DNA of 64,000 nt from Plantago ovata (lineage: Eukaryota; Streptophyta; Magnoliopsida; Lamiales; Plantaginaceae), in assembly GCA_028274465.1 (NCBI GenBank), contig CM051456.1:97865050-97929049 (forward strand), read 5' to 3'. This document shows positions 51,689-62,927 of the stretch, piece by piece. Numbering within the stretch: the stretch's first letter is position 1; each line of letters opens with the position of its first letter. The notes below the pieces were generated by a model. That model did no database searches. It was not told the DNA's origin and saw only the letters and a program-made list of their open reading frames with translations. Position numbers and translations under genes: made by a program.

Positions 51689-52384
51689 TGGAACGGAGCC
51701 TAGCACAAAAGGCAACATAATTCCCTTTCCGCAATGCTAAGAAATTTCCTTACGTAATAATGTTGAAAAGCTCCAATAACATACGCTACTTCAATATGGA
51801 ACCGCAACTAAAGGGTTCAGTGTGAACCCGTATTATTATTTATGAATATGTGTGACTGTTACTTTGCCTTATCGTAATGGACTTTGCATTAACGAATTTC
51901 CAATTATATGTTTCTAATATCATTTTGTTATTTTATTTTATTAATTTCAATCCGTATTTGTTGCAAAATGTCGTTGTTTGTTCTAAAAGAAAAAAAACGA
52001 AAAAAAATAAAATTGTTTTTCTTTCTTTTTTTTATTAGATTACATTATTCAGATTTTATAATTTATAAAAAACCAATTCAACTAAACAATAAATAATCCT
52101 CCCATTATTAAAACAACCCCACACAATCTCTCACCAATCCCAATACATGCCAACACATCATTAAACAAATCAAAAAACATTCTCTTGCACATTCTCTTAC
52201 ACATTCTCTTACAACACTCATCATTATACCTATAAATATCCTACTACCCTACCACTCATACTTCTTAATTTAAACCCAAATACAACATCAAAAACTAAAC
52301 TAACACAATCCTTAGTTTAGCACTATTCCGGCTTTTGTTAAATTTAACAAAATACCAAAGGCTAGTTTAAACCCAAACAGCCTG
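51689..52384. repeat. YA 3' terminal region
   Basis: Non-coding 3' sequence and the terminal inverted repeat, ending GGCTAGTTTAAACCCAAACAGCCTG. It matches YB 56,793-57,467 and, inversely, X 39,144-39,500. It carries the CATTCTCTTACA short repeat in one more copy than YB. Confidence 0.8.
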
Positions 52385-52562
52385 AATAGTCCAAATCTCA
52401 AGTCGCAGATAAGTCAAGAGCAGAATAAATCTATCCACGGTTTAAATTTCTACAGAACACTAAATCTCGGAAAAAAAAATTCAACTTCGAACAATCAAAA
52501 GCTAGAGCATTAAAAAGGAGAATAAACGTACCGGTGAAGGAGCCGGGAAAATCTCTAGTCCA

Positions 52563-53018
52563 TCACAAAATTATTGACAAAAACGAAGCCAATCGAGACC
52601 CAAGAACACCGACTATCGAAAATATCAAAATACCAAAGGCGAGTTTAAACCCAAACTCCATTTTCGTCACCGTACTTCCATGTATCCACCACGGGTCGGT
52701 CATGGCCTCTCCAAGGTAGACGAACGCGCCGCCGGAAAGCTCCACGCGCCGACCATCAATTTGGGAAGTCAACCCTTTTGAGATTTGGTCCCGATAGGAT
52801 TGTAGATCGGGACGAGGGGAATCTAATGGTGTGTTTGGTTTCGTCGTGGGTGGACTAACGTCGGAGATTTGGCCGGATTTCTTTTCCGGTGGACATGGAT
52901 AAGTCGGTGAAGATGAGAGAAGGAGAGAGACAAGAGACTGAAATGGCAGGCTAGAGAGAGAAAGAAGTTTTGGAAATGGGTAATAGTAACTCGGGTTGTG
53001 GCTTTTGTTAATTAACAA
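52563..53018 (-). CDS. YB head exon, inverted
   Basis: Third copy of the head frame (151 codons), now opposite to the gene it preceded. It is close to the YA version (DPWWIHGSTVTKMEFGFKLA, FGILIFSIVGVLGSRLASFL). The inversion separates it from the leader and promoter, which stay in direct orientation. Confidence 0.4.
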   Translation of the reverse strand: MLINKSHNPSYYYPFPKLLSLSSLPFQSLVSLLLSSSPTYPCPPEKKSGQISDVSPPTTKPNTPLDSPRPDLQSYRDQISKGLTSQIDGRRVELSGGAFVYLGEAMTDPWWIHGSTVTKMEFGFKLAFGILIFSIVGVLGSRLASFLSIIL

Positions 53019-53094
53019 AACCTAGTTTAAACCCAAGTACTCGGGTTTTTCAACATAACAAAATACCAAAGGCTAGTTTAAACCCAAACACCTG

Positions 53095-55328
53095 ATTGGT
53101 TTATCTGCGACTTGAGATTTGGACTATTGCTTATTTCTGCTCTTGATTTTTTCGGCTCTTGAATTATCTGCGACTTCATTTAAACTGGGATTTGAATTGC
53201 TGAAACATTAAATGTACTTGAATTTGTTGAGCTTGACAATTAGTCACTGCAGGTATAACACTTTATTTGGTTTGGTGGATATTAAATTTCATTAGGTAAG
53301 TACCTTTGATTGGGGAAGTATTTTTGGTTACAATTGTTCTGCTCACGCTGTTGATTCTGTTTGAGTATTGCCTATTAACTTGTTTAAATTTGTCATATGT
53401 TTGGCTTCGATTGATTAACTAATTCCAACTTGTAATTTGATAAATGAGGAATGAGGAGGCTAGAGAGAGAGACGGGTGATGGAGGTTTATGGAGTTGCCG
53501 GAGCTTCTTCCTAGGCAACTCGTTCAACCACAGTTTGGCACATTATATTAAAGGTGATGGACTGATTGCCTTAGTTTGATTTTTTAAACTTATGGTTTGG
53601 CTTTATTGTACAAATTGTAACACTCATAAAAGGTGCATTGGATTGATCAAACAGCAGGGGTATATGCGTGGCGTATCTTGACGTGGCTCGACAATCGTTC
53701 CGGTTGAGCAGCCATGGCGTTGCGGCCTTCTTCGGTATGATGTGCCCGGTTTTAACATAGACCCAAACTGTCGGTTATAAAAATTAAAAAATTATAATAT
53801 ATGCATGCATTATCATGTCGTGCTGCCTTATTGTAGTAGGAAATAGGAACGTTGGCGGTGATGATTGCATGCATTTCCAAACGACGGCTTTATCGTACTA
53901 TTATGAAATGAGCTACCTCGTATCTTGGCGAGGCGTTTACTAAGGCAGCCATGGCGGACGCCTTTGTTATTTTAGTTCGATCATCCAATTCTGAGTTTCA
54001 TTGATAAAAATCTGAGCCAACTTTGGATTCTATTATGTTATGTTTGGATTGTTTTTCTACTTTTGTTGTTTGGTTTGCATGCTTTGTATTTGGTGCCTTG
54101 TGATACATGCTGAAAATCTGAAAATCTGAGCCAACTTGCATTCTCTATTCATGAAAGACCGCTTTGTCATGTTTGGTGGAGGGGTGGCAGCCTTTCTTTA
54201 GTTTGTGGTAGGGTTGTGGCATGTGGCATGGACTATTCATTAGTATAATTGCCATTACAAGACAATTGTTTAAAAATAAAGTTACATCATGCTTTTGTGA
54301 ATGAGTAATGACTCCTCAAGTTGCTACACTATGCATGTCATTCTTGTTTCCCATTACAAGACTATTTGGAAATGGGTAATAGTAACTCGGGTTGTGGCTT
54401 TTGTTAATTAACAAAATCTAGTTTAAACCCAAGTACTCGGGTTTTTCAAAATAACAAAATACCAAAGGCTATTTCAAACCCAAACAGCCTGAAACAGCCT
54501 GCTGATGTCTGCTTTTATTTATTGTGGACACTGATTAGGCCAGAGAGGGAGTTGTGGAGTTGCCGGAATGTCTTCCTTGGCAGCTCTTGAACCACATTAC
54601 GGCACATTGTACTCAAAGGTGATGGACTCGTGACAATGCTCTCAGTTTTAGTGCATGGCAGTATTTCATTTTGGATGCTTATACTATTTGTACCTCTCTT
54701 GCATGTGATTAACAGGGTTATATCAACGTCGTATCTTGGCGTGGCTCAACTGTCGTTCCAGTCGAGCAGCCATGGCGTTGCTGCCTTTGCACGGTATGAT
54801 GTGTTCGGTTTTAACAAAAGCAGACCCAAACAGGCTAGTGAGAAAAGGTTTAACATATGCATGCATTATAATATGCATTATCATGTCATTTTGCATTATT
54901 GTAGTGGGCAAATGGAACGTTGGCGATGATGATTGCATGCATGGGTTATAAACGACGGTTGAGTAGTACAATTAGCATATGAGCTACACCGTATCTTGGC
55001 GAGGCGATTTCTATCGCAGCCATGGCGGATGCCTTTGTTAGTTTTGTACAGCCATCCATTTCTGAGTTTTATTGATAAAAATCTGAGCCAACTTGCATGT
55101 CATTTGTCATTACATACAAATTTTTCTAAAATATTTACTTCATTTACTTCATTTACTTAATTTACTTCATTGGAAATGACTACTCATGTTGGGACATGAG
55201 TGCCTATTGTCATTCATGTTTCCCAACATCAAACCATTATCACACTTTTGACCAAATTTTTAATTCCCATTTTGCCACTTAGCTTCAAATAGGGACACAA
55301 GTACAACTTCCAAAGCATCCCTTCCTTA
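53095..55328 (+). other. YB leader with modules and inner TIR
   Basis: Direct copy of YA 48,008-50,223, again with four CGTATCTTGGCG/GCCATGGCG modules and the inverted 5'-type TIR at about 54,367-54,490. No gene. Confidence 0.6.
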
Positions 55329-55336
55329 CTATAAAT
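55329..55336 (+). promoter_or_regulatory. YB promoter TATA box
   Basis: CTATAAATGCGCAT, one base different from YA; 1,035 bases before the ATG at 56,364. Confidence 0.65.
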
Positions 55337-56363
55337 GCGCATCCTTCACTTTCATTTCCTTTCACCTCAAACACACAAGAAACACTACTTTACTACTATC
55401 CTCCCCTACCTCTTTTGCAAACAACCGACACCCCCCACTCCCACGAGAATTTTCTTTTAACGTTAAGGTGCACATTTCATTACCTTCATAGAGTAATTAG
55501 CTTCATTACATGCATTTGAGTTGCTACATGTACTTGGTGCTTTATTACATGTCTGTAGTTACATGCAATTGAGTAGTTATGTCTATATCGTTCTTCATCA
55601 CATGTCTTTTTAATGTGTAAGTTATTAGCAGTTTAGCGTTATGTTTACGAGCATCCCATCATACACTCTCATTCCAGCATTTAAAAAAGCATGTAAAATG
55701 AAAGAAATTGGTTCTAGGTTGTTTGGGTTTACTATTCTTAAACCGACTACATTATATTCTGCTATGCTTCCGTTCTCATGCACTGAAGGAAATCAATGGA
55801 TACACTCGAAAGCTGCCACTGTTTTCTCCTTATATACCAATTTGGAGAATTTAATTTTATTTTTTTTTGTTGTTAAGGAAACCATTACTGCCCTTAAACA
55901 TGTACTTGCTATTAATATTATTTTTTATTTCTATACTTGTACGGTTATTTTACATATCGTACAATCGTTTGGTGTACTTTGTAATTGCAAACAATTCAAA
56001 CTTTCTATTATATTTGCATATGTGGATGTCTATGTAATGCGCGTAAACGTATGTAAGTTTTAAAGGTACCTTGAGAAAATCGGGACGTAAAGCTACCAAA
56101 GATAATTCATTATCTGAGTTATATTATACAAAATGCATATCTCAAAAGGCATTTTATAATAAGACACCTCGTAGTAGGCAAACTATTTTTTTAATTATCT
56201 CTACCCTCTGAAAGTTAACAAAAAACCATTTCAACACGATCTGAGATTTATAAAAAAATTTAAAGTTTTCCGAAAAATGGATGCAGATTTGAACAGTAGA
56301 ACTTAGTCATTCAAACACCATCTAATCATTATGTTGGTATGTTAATAATTCCTTGTGTAGTGA

Positions 56364-56792
56364 ATGGCTACCGGATCATCCAGCTCTTCCAGTCGTACGC
56401 CAATTTCCTGCGACCATCCTTGGACTCCTTCCACGCATAAAAGATTTATCCGCACTATTTTAACTTTTGCTGAGCAGGGAAAGATGGTTGGTACGAGTTT
56501 TCAATGGACTACATGGAGGGAGATTCTGGCCATAATGAAAGATGGCGTACCTGAAAATGAAAACCTTCGAGTGGCTCATCTGGTTACCAGGTACAATATT
56601 ATGAAATATGACTTTCAACGCGCTTCTGGAAAAAAAACCACAGAGCCAAGTTGGATTGTGAAACCGAATGGTGATTTGGTCCGCCCCGCCTACTACGATG
56701 TCAATGAATGCCGTCGAGTTCCCGAGGAGATGATTTTCTTCAAGTTCCAGCAGATTGGAGACATGTTGACACTTTGTCGGAAATATCCATAA
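56364..56792 (+). CDS. YB SANT-like protein, intact
   Basis: 142 codons, MATGSSSSSSRTPISCDHPW to CRKYP. The block PWTPSTHKRFIRTILTFAEQ, FQWTTWREIL, LVTRYNIMKYDFQRASG and SWIVKPNGDLVRPAYY follows the order of a plant Myb/SANT-like domain (W-T, F near position 10, a second W, R/K-Y-N near the third helix, then the W/G-x-P-x-G tail). A serine-rich N-terminus precedes it. It is the only uninterrupted version of this gene; YA has a frameshift. Probably a small nuclear DNA-binding protein, perhaps one that recognises the element's own ends, which is inference. A downstream second exon, as in P1, was not found. Confidence 0.6.
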   Translation: MATGSSSSSSRTPISCDHPWTPSTHKRFIRTILTFAEQGKMVGTSFQWTTWREILAIMKDGVPENENLRVAHLVTRYNIMKYDFQRASGKKTTEPSWIVKPNGDLVRPAYYDVNECRRVPEEMIFFKFQQIGDMLTLCRKYP

Positions 56793-57467
56793 TGGAACGG
56801 AGCCTAGCACAAAAGGCAACATAATTCCCTTTCCGTAATGCTAAGAAATTTCCTTACGTAATAATGTTGAAAAGCTCCAATAACATACGCTACTTCAATA
56901 TGTAACCGCAACTAAAGGGTTCAGTGTGAACCCGTATTATTATTTATGAATATGTGTGACTGTTACTTTGCCTTATCGTAATGAACTTTGCATTAACGAA
57001 TTTCCAATTATATGTTTCTAATATCATTTTGTTATTTTATTTTATTAATTTCAATCCGTATTTGTTGCAAAATGTCGTTGTTTGTTCTAAAAGAAAAAAA
57101 ACGAAAAAAAAAATAAATTGTTTTTCTTTTTTTTTTTTTTATTAGATTACATTATTCAGATTTTATAATTTATAAAAAACCAATTCAACTCAACAATAAA
57201 TAATCCTCCCATTATTTAAACAACCCCACACAATCTCTCACCAATCCCAATACATGCCAACACATCATTAAACAAATCAAAAAACATTCTCTTACAACAC
57301 TCATCATTATACCTATAAATATCCTACTACCCTACCACTCATACTTCTTAATTTAAACCCAAATACAACATCAAAAACTAAACTAACACAATCCTTAGTT
57401 TAGCACTATTCCGGCTTTTGTTAAATTTAACAAAATACCAAAGGCTAGTTTAAACCCAAACAACCTG
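56793..57467. repeat. YB 3' terminal region
   Basis: Copy of the YA 3' end with the terminal inverted repeat ending at 57,467, AAT duplication after it. It holds poly-A/T runs of different length from YA (57,093-57,140). Confidence 0.8.
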
Positions 57468-58893
57468 AATGATACTAGGATAGGATATTTTTGGATGAGC
57501 AAGTAGTTCTTTGAAACCGGTTTCAAAGAACTGATTAGAGCTTCCGATGCAAGGAAAGCTGATTCAGCGCAAACCCATATTTTGACTCATTATATTTCCA
57601 AGACATATCCTTTCTTACTCCAATAAATGAGATGGTTGACGAGATCAATTAATAACCTTGAGACGATGAAAATTTATCATCTTATCCAAATATTAATTTA
57701 TATATACGTTAATATTTTATATATAAATAAATATTTTATTAATTTACATAATAGCTAATTTGTAAACATGTAAATGTTGTTTCGATCGTTCAAAAGATAA
57801 GTGTATTTTATATTTAGCAAAAATATGTAATGATTTTTTTTAAAACATTGGTCATTATGTATATGAAGAAAATATAATAATAATATCCTCAATCTAGAGA
57901 AGATAAACATTTTGCAAGCAATCAATCTTGCACTTTCAACTTGGACAACTGATTTTGAAAAGAATGCAATCATTGCAACCTACGGACCAGGGATACTTAA
58001 AATTCATAAATTCCTCCATTGAACGATGGATGCATACAGGAGCTCCAAGTCTTAATTAAATAGTTGAATTATCGTAACAAAATGGATATGGATCACTATA
58101 AGAAAATACATTTGTTGTGACAATGGGCATGTGAGAAAATACAACTTCATCACAATAAAGTATATATTGTGAAGAAAATGAACTTTTCTCACCGTAAAGT
58201 AATTCTCTTTACACAACATATGGTAACCGATGAACAACTCATTGAAGATATCATGGGATATAACAAAAGTGATGAAGTTGAAATGATAGTGTTGCATTAA
58301 GTTTGTTAGTCGAAAAGATACGTGCAACAGTCACATTGAATAATTTTCTACTACAACATGAGCATTCTACTCCGGAGTTTCTAACTGCACTCAGAAAACT
58401 TAAAGATCATGTCGAGGGAGATATTAATTTGAATAAGAAATAATTAACTATGGAGTCATTTTTCAATAAAGTTGTATAACTTAGTTATACATATGTATAT
58501 ATATAATAAAAAAAGTGAAATATTAATTTGTGTATCAGATGCGACCTATTTGATTTTAAGAAAAAATATTATCTTATAATATAAGCCAGGTTATTGCTTT
58601 AGCATGTTGATCCCAAGTCGGGACCAGAAAAAATTATTATTTAGTCCCTGTTATTATTTTGTCCAAGATTAATTTATGCAGGCTCTACTATAGGTTCAAA
58701 ATTACCGTAGATATGCAATTACTATTAACAAGTCAGGGACAACAAATATCATTAGCTAATGTTGGACTATATCTTCGAAGACATTCTTTAGCTGTGGTGG
58801 TCAGTTGTACATTGTATTTTCTCACATTATCAACAAGAAAGGTTTCAATCTTGGATGATGACAATGGTAAACTAACTCATACGACAACTAAGT
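57468..58893. other. AT-rich flank right of YB
   Basis: No supported gene. It includes a 28-base perfect palindrome (57,505-57,532, half-site AGTTCTTTGAAACC) and a short stretch (ELIRASDARKADSAQTHILT, about 57,530-57,590) that reads like old coding sequence but is bounded by stops. Confidence 0.45.
57505..57532. repeat. Perfect 28-base palindrome
   Basis: The half-site AGTTCTTTGAAACC is followed immediately by its exact reverse complement; there is no loop. Confidence 0.95.
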
Positions 58894-59251
58894 GTACGAC
58901 CTACTAAAAAATGTGGCCAAATAGCGATGCTATTAAGCGTTATCCGTTTAGCGACGAATGGAGCTTGAGCTTTGAGCTCCATTCGTCTCTGATCCGCACT
59001 TAGTTCATCACTACTTAGTCAATGAATTTTGTGACGAAGAAACTTATTCTTTACTAAGTCAACCTTTTATCCGTCTCTAATCCGTCATTAATATATCTCT
59101 AATTTGAGACGGATAAACTTATCCGTCACAAAATTATTAGAGACACTCAATTTAAGAACATAATTTTTATTAGACAGATTAGCGGTGGATCGGTGCTCTT
59201 TAACGACGGATTAATCCTCCGTCGCTAAAGAGGCTTTTCATTTTGTAGTCG
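58894..59251. mobile_element. MITE-like unit with GACGGAT subterminal repeats
   Basis: The ends CGACCTACTAAAAAATG (58,898 onward) and CATTTTGTAGTCG (59,239-59,251) are imperfect inverted repeats. Inside are repeated GCGACGAA, GAGACGGAT, ATCCGTC and the palindrome-like GACGGATTAATCCTCCGTC (59,203-59,221), as in CACTA-derived non-autonomous elements. No clear TSD was found. Confidence 0.4.
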
Positions 59252-61618
59252 ACAAACTCATATGCAAATGGTGAGAAGTGTTAACTCGATATGTATTTTG
59301 AATTTGTATATTTTGTTCTAAACCTATTATTATTATTTTGGGTTAATGAGTGAAAATGAGCAAGTTAATTAGCTTAGGCGTGGACGAATGGAAAAGAGAA
59401 ATTCTTTTAATAGAAATCGAACCTCTTTACAATATGGAAAAATTACAAATTGGTGATAGTTTTGAGTGTTTCTCTCAAATTAGTGTGACCTAAAATATTT
59501 ACCTCAAATTGGTGAAAACTTTCTTTGAATTTGATGATTGTTCTAATTTTAGTACTAATTTCATTAACTGAGTTGGGGTCTTCTAGGGACAGGCAGGCTT
59601 CGCCCTGCCTGATATGAGGCAAACTGATCTAGACCATTAGATATTTGATAAAGATCTAATGGTTCACAACATTTCGCCAAAAAATATTTGGCGATCGCCT
59701 TTCGCCTTATCCTCCGCCTTGTCGCCTTATTAATATTTTAATTAATAAATTATAATAAAAATATTAATATTTTATAAAATGTCATTTTTACCCTCCAAAA
59801 AATAAAAAATTTAATATTTTTTTATAATTTCGATTTATTATTATTTTTTGGAAGGATTTATTTTTATTTTTATTATATTAATTAATTTATTAATGAATTT
59901 GAAAATATTTAATTATAGTTACCAAAAATATTCAAAGCTAGGATTTGAATTTGAGCCCTTTGGCTAAATAGCACAACACTAAACCACCAGGATACCAATT
60001 ACTATGTTCATTAATTGCTATTACTTTATACAATATCATAATAGAAAATTAGTAGTCAATCTAAATTTAAATTAATTGAACACTCATTCACGTCTCTCTC
60101 TTGCTGCTGCTACCTCTCTCAGTCGACTTCTCAGAAGAAAAAACAGTGACAGGTCGCTCATTCCCGTCCATTTTTCCGTTCGCATTCCCATATAATTTAC
60201 CTGTCCCAACTCATGAATTAGAGTGGACAAAGGAAGCTAAAAAGTGTTCATGGTCTTCCAAACACAAGATTATTCACAAATAAAAATTATTTAATTTCTT
60301 TAATTTTATATAAATGGGTGTATCCTGTTAAAATTGATATGCCAAAATTCAATTTAGTCCATAAAGGATCAGAAATATATCGGTTAAATATCTAAATTTA
60401 ACCTGCAATTTGATATGACAACATAATAATAAAGTTGACAACAAGATAATCGATTCCAAATTAATATTGACACAAATTCATCAGATCAAAAATATATTTG
60501 AACTGAATAAATCGAATCAAATTTAACCCGAAATTTATTATGATAAAAAATAAATCGAATCAAATTTAATCCGAAATTATCCGAATTGAATTTGAGTGGG
60601 ACACAACCGTTCCTATTTAAATTTGGCTTGTATTCACCCAAACGAAAATAATCAGAATTGTGCATACAGATGACAAAAATGGCCAACAAATATTCACATA
60701 TTTATTTTATATGTCTAAATTTAAAATCGATTTAATAGATTATATTAGGGTTATTTAAATGGACTACATCTCTCTTAATTTTATTATCCGATTAAAATAT
60801 TATTCACAATATTAATAGAAATGTCTATTAATTTTAATTGTATATATAGGTGTAGCCTTAATCCGACGACGCATCATAAATATATAGGTTACTAATCCAA
60901 GAGTCAATCCTTTAGAACAACAATAAAATTGACCAAAAGAGAAACTGATTCAAAATTTATTTTCACAGAAATTCATTGGATCCCAATTATACTTGACCAT
61001 AATTCATTTCATCCGATAACCCAAATAACATTTATTATGGAACTACACGAATTAAATTTGAGTTGGATTCAATAAATTTCACTCTAACTCACCCAATAAA
61101 TAATGATCAACATTAAAAACACAGATGACTAAAAGGCCAACATAACGCAAGTATGGCCATAAAATGAATCAAAATACATTTGTATGGATACAATATTGTT
61201 TTTTAATTGTTTTTTTTTCTTTAACTTTTTTGCAAATTTAATGCACGGGATGGATTATAAACCTACAACTCCAATGTTGCATTTGTAATAAAAATAATTC
61301 ATTTGTTCTGAAGCATAAAGAAGAGGATGCCCGTGGCTAAAAATTTCGCATAAGACTTCTTGTAAAGTACTCGGTTGAAATGAGATGACTTGATGTGGAA
61401 CATAAAATGCGCTTTTGAAGTGAATCCCAAGAAGTCTTCTTCTGAGCTTTCCTCTTCACGTTCTGAATTACTCTGTAGTATATATATCGAAATACCTTTG
61501 TTTATAAAATAATGTGACGGATAAATGATGTATAACATTGATATGTAGCGACCCTATCCGAATTGCATTAATCAAGAATAGCATGAAAATGTCAAAATAT
61601 GGACAAAACATAAATTAA
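59252..61618. other. AT-rich sequence, no gene seen
   Basis: Low-complexity AT-rich DNA. It contains two hairpins at 59,591-59,663 and short open frames (for example 60,101-60,283) that have no recognisable domain or supporting signals. Confidence 0.5.
59591..59663. repeat. Two adjacent stem-loops
   Basis: AGGCAGG-CTTCGC-CCTGCCT (59,591-59,610), then ACCATTAGAT...ATCTAATGGT (59,633-59,663) with an 11-base loop. Confidence 0.8.
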
Positions 61619-61870
61619 TACTCCCCCCCGTTATCCCATAAGCTTCCTGATTTCACTATTTCTGGTCAACAACTTTCAGTTTTGACTTCTGATTACTCTT
61701 AAACTAGAATGATAAAGTATGTAACGAAATTATATTATGAAAATTTAGGTTCTATATTTTCATAATATAATTTCGTTAAATATTTATTATTACATTTTAA
61801 AAGTAATTTGAAGTCAAAGTTGTTGACAAAAAAAGTCAAACTAGGAACTTATGAGAGAACAGATGGAATA
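61619..61870. mobile_element. Stowaway-like MITE
   Basis: TA flanks (61,619-61,620 and 61,869-61,870) bound a foldback unit starting CTCCCCCCCGTTATCCCATAAG. The right end, read inversely, is TTCCATCTGTTCTCTCATAAG, then both arms share TGGTCAACAACTTT...TTGACTTC-type sequence. In the centre AACGAAATTATATTATG is paired with CATAATATAATTTCGTT. This is the form of Tc1/mariner-derived Stowaway MITEs, here diverged at the right end. Confidence 0.75.
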
Positions 61871-62717
61871 TTAATTTTATTTCCACGCCCTTGAGGAGTT
61901 ATTCAACCCTCTACATATGATTCAATATTAGAGTCTACACACGGTTCGACACACGATTGGTATCTCAACTCTCTTAAGTCGGTCCAAATAAATCCAATTA
62001 ACTCAACTCAAGACCACACACTCGATGGGTATCTCATATCTCTTTAGCAAGTACTAATAAAGCCCACTCCGAACAAGTCCACAACAAATTCTAAAATACA
62101 AATTAAACAAAGCTCATCTCATAGACTCATGACTCCGAAATATCTTTCGGAGGTTGAGGAAGGACATAAATGTATACTCAACAAACTAACAAATGATAAC
62201 AATCACTGAGATACGAGATAATGGATAAGTGCATTAATCTTCTCCAATAAACATTTTTCACTATAAAATGAGTCAAACCTTCAGACTCATAGATAGCAAC
62301 TTACATTGTCTTAACTCTATCACAATTATAGAAGCAACTTAGTAGCCTCATATACGTAACAAGTCATGATATATGTTGTTTTATCCGTTCTTAGTGTCAA
62401 TTAGTTTATTATTTAATATAAATGTAGAAAAATTAATAAATAATAATTCAACTAGACAACACGTTTACAAACTAGTCATTATGAGAGTCTTAGGGTAAGG
62501 ATGGACATTGGTTAGGTTAGAATAATCAGTAATTCTGTTGGTCAGTCTACCAGAGTAAAAGAACAATGAGAAATAATTTATTGTAGTTTAAGATTAATAA
62601 TGATATACAGTGAAGTGAAATGCAAATTCACAATTAAAATGTTAAATGTTTACATTATACAAAATACATTACTTATATTTATAACATCATCAATTCATCC
62701 AAATTGGAACTTTCTCC
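61871..62717. other. AT-rich sequence, no gene seen
   Basis: I see no open frame, repeat or known element of note here. Confidence 0.5.
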
Positions 62718-62800
62718 TGTTGGTTAGGTAAGCTGACTTTCATTGTGGTGGTTTGGGTTCGAATCCTACATCCAACATTGGAATTACCTTTTTTTTAATT
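62718..62800 (+). other. tRNA-like / SINE remnant
   Basis: A B-box GGTTCGAATCC (62,756-62,766) lies about 25 bases after TGGTTAGGTAAGCTGAC, which could be a poor A-box, and a T-rich end follows (CCTTTTTTTTAATT). A cloverleaf is not completed, so a tRNA-derived SINE piece is more likely than a tRNA gene. Confidence 0.35.
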
Positions 62801-62927
62801 AGATGCAAATATCATATATGGATTCGGGCCAGACCTTACGCGGTCCGTTTATGACCCGCGACATGTGCTCGGGCCCGGCCCGGTCCGTTATCAGCCCACC
62901 CATGGGCCCATAATAATAATAATAATA

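Larger units (their letters stand above)
47300..52384 (+). mobile_element. YA: TIR element of the X family, first tandem copy
   Basis: It runs from CAGGCTGTTTGGGTTTAAAC (47,300) to ...AAACCCAAACAGCCTG (52,384), flanked by AAT on both sides (47,297-47,299 and 52,385-52,387). Order: 5' TIR, head exon, two rounds of leader modules with an inverted 5'-type TIR between them (49,260-49,405), TATA box, leader, one SANT-like gene (frameshifted) and a 3' end like X 39,144-39,500. It has no transposase. Confidence 0.82.
52385..57467 (+). mobile_element. YB: second tandem copy with inverted head
   Basis: 52,385-53,094 is the reverse complement of 47,300-48,010; 53,095-57,467 is a direct copy of 48,008-52,384 (about 4.37 kb, nearly identical by eye). 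The right end ...AAACCCAAACAACCTG is followed by AAT (57,468-57,470), which matches the AAT left of YA at 47,297-47,299. So YA and YB together look like one original insertion that was later duplicated. Confidence 0.82.

Noticed and set aside
58093-58107. CACTATAAGAAAATA, like a CACTA transposon end
   Set aside because: No matching inverted end with a 3-base TSD could be found, so it may be chance or a very old remnant.
62756-62766. A functional tRNA gene
   Set aside because: Only the B-box and part of an arm fit; acceptor and anticodon stems cannot be formed.
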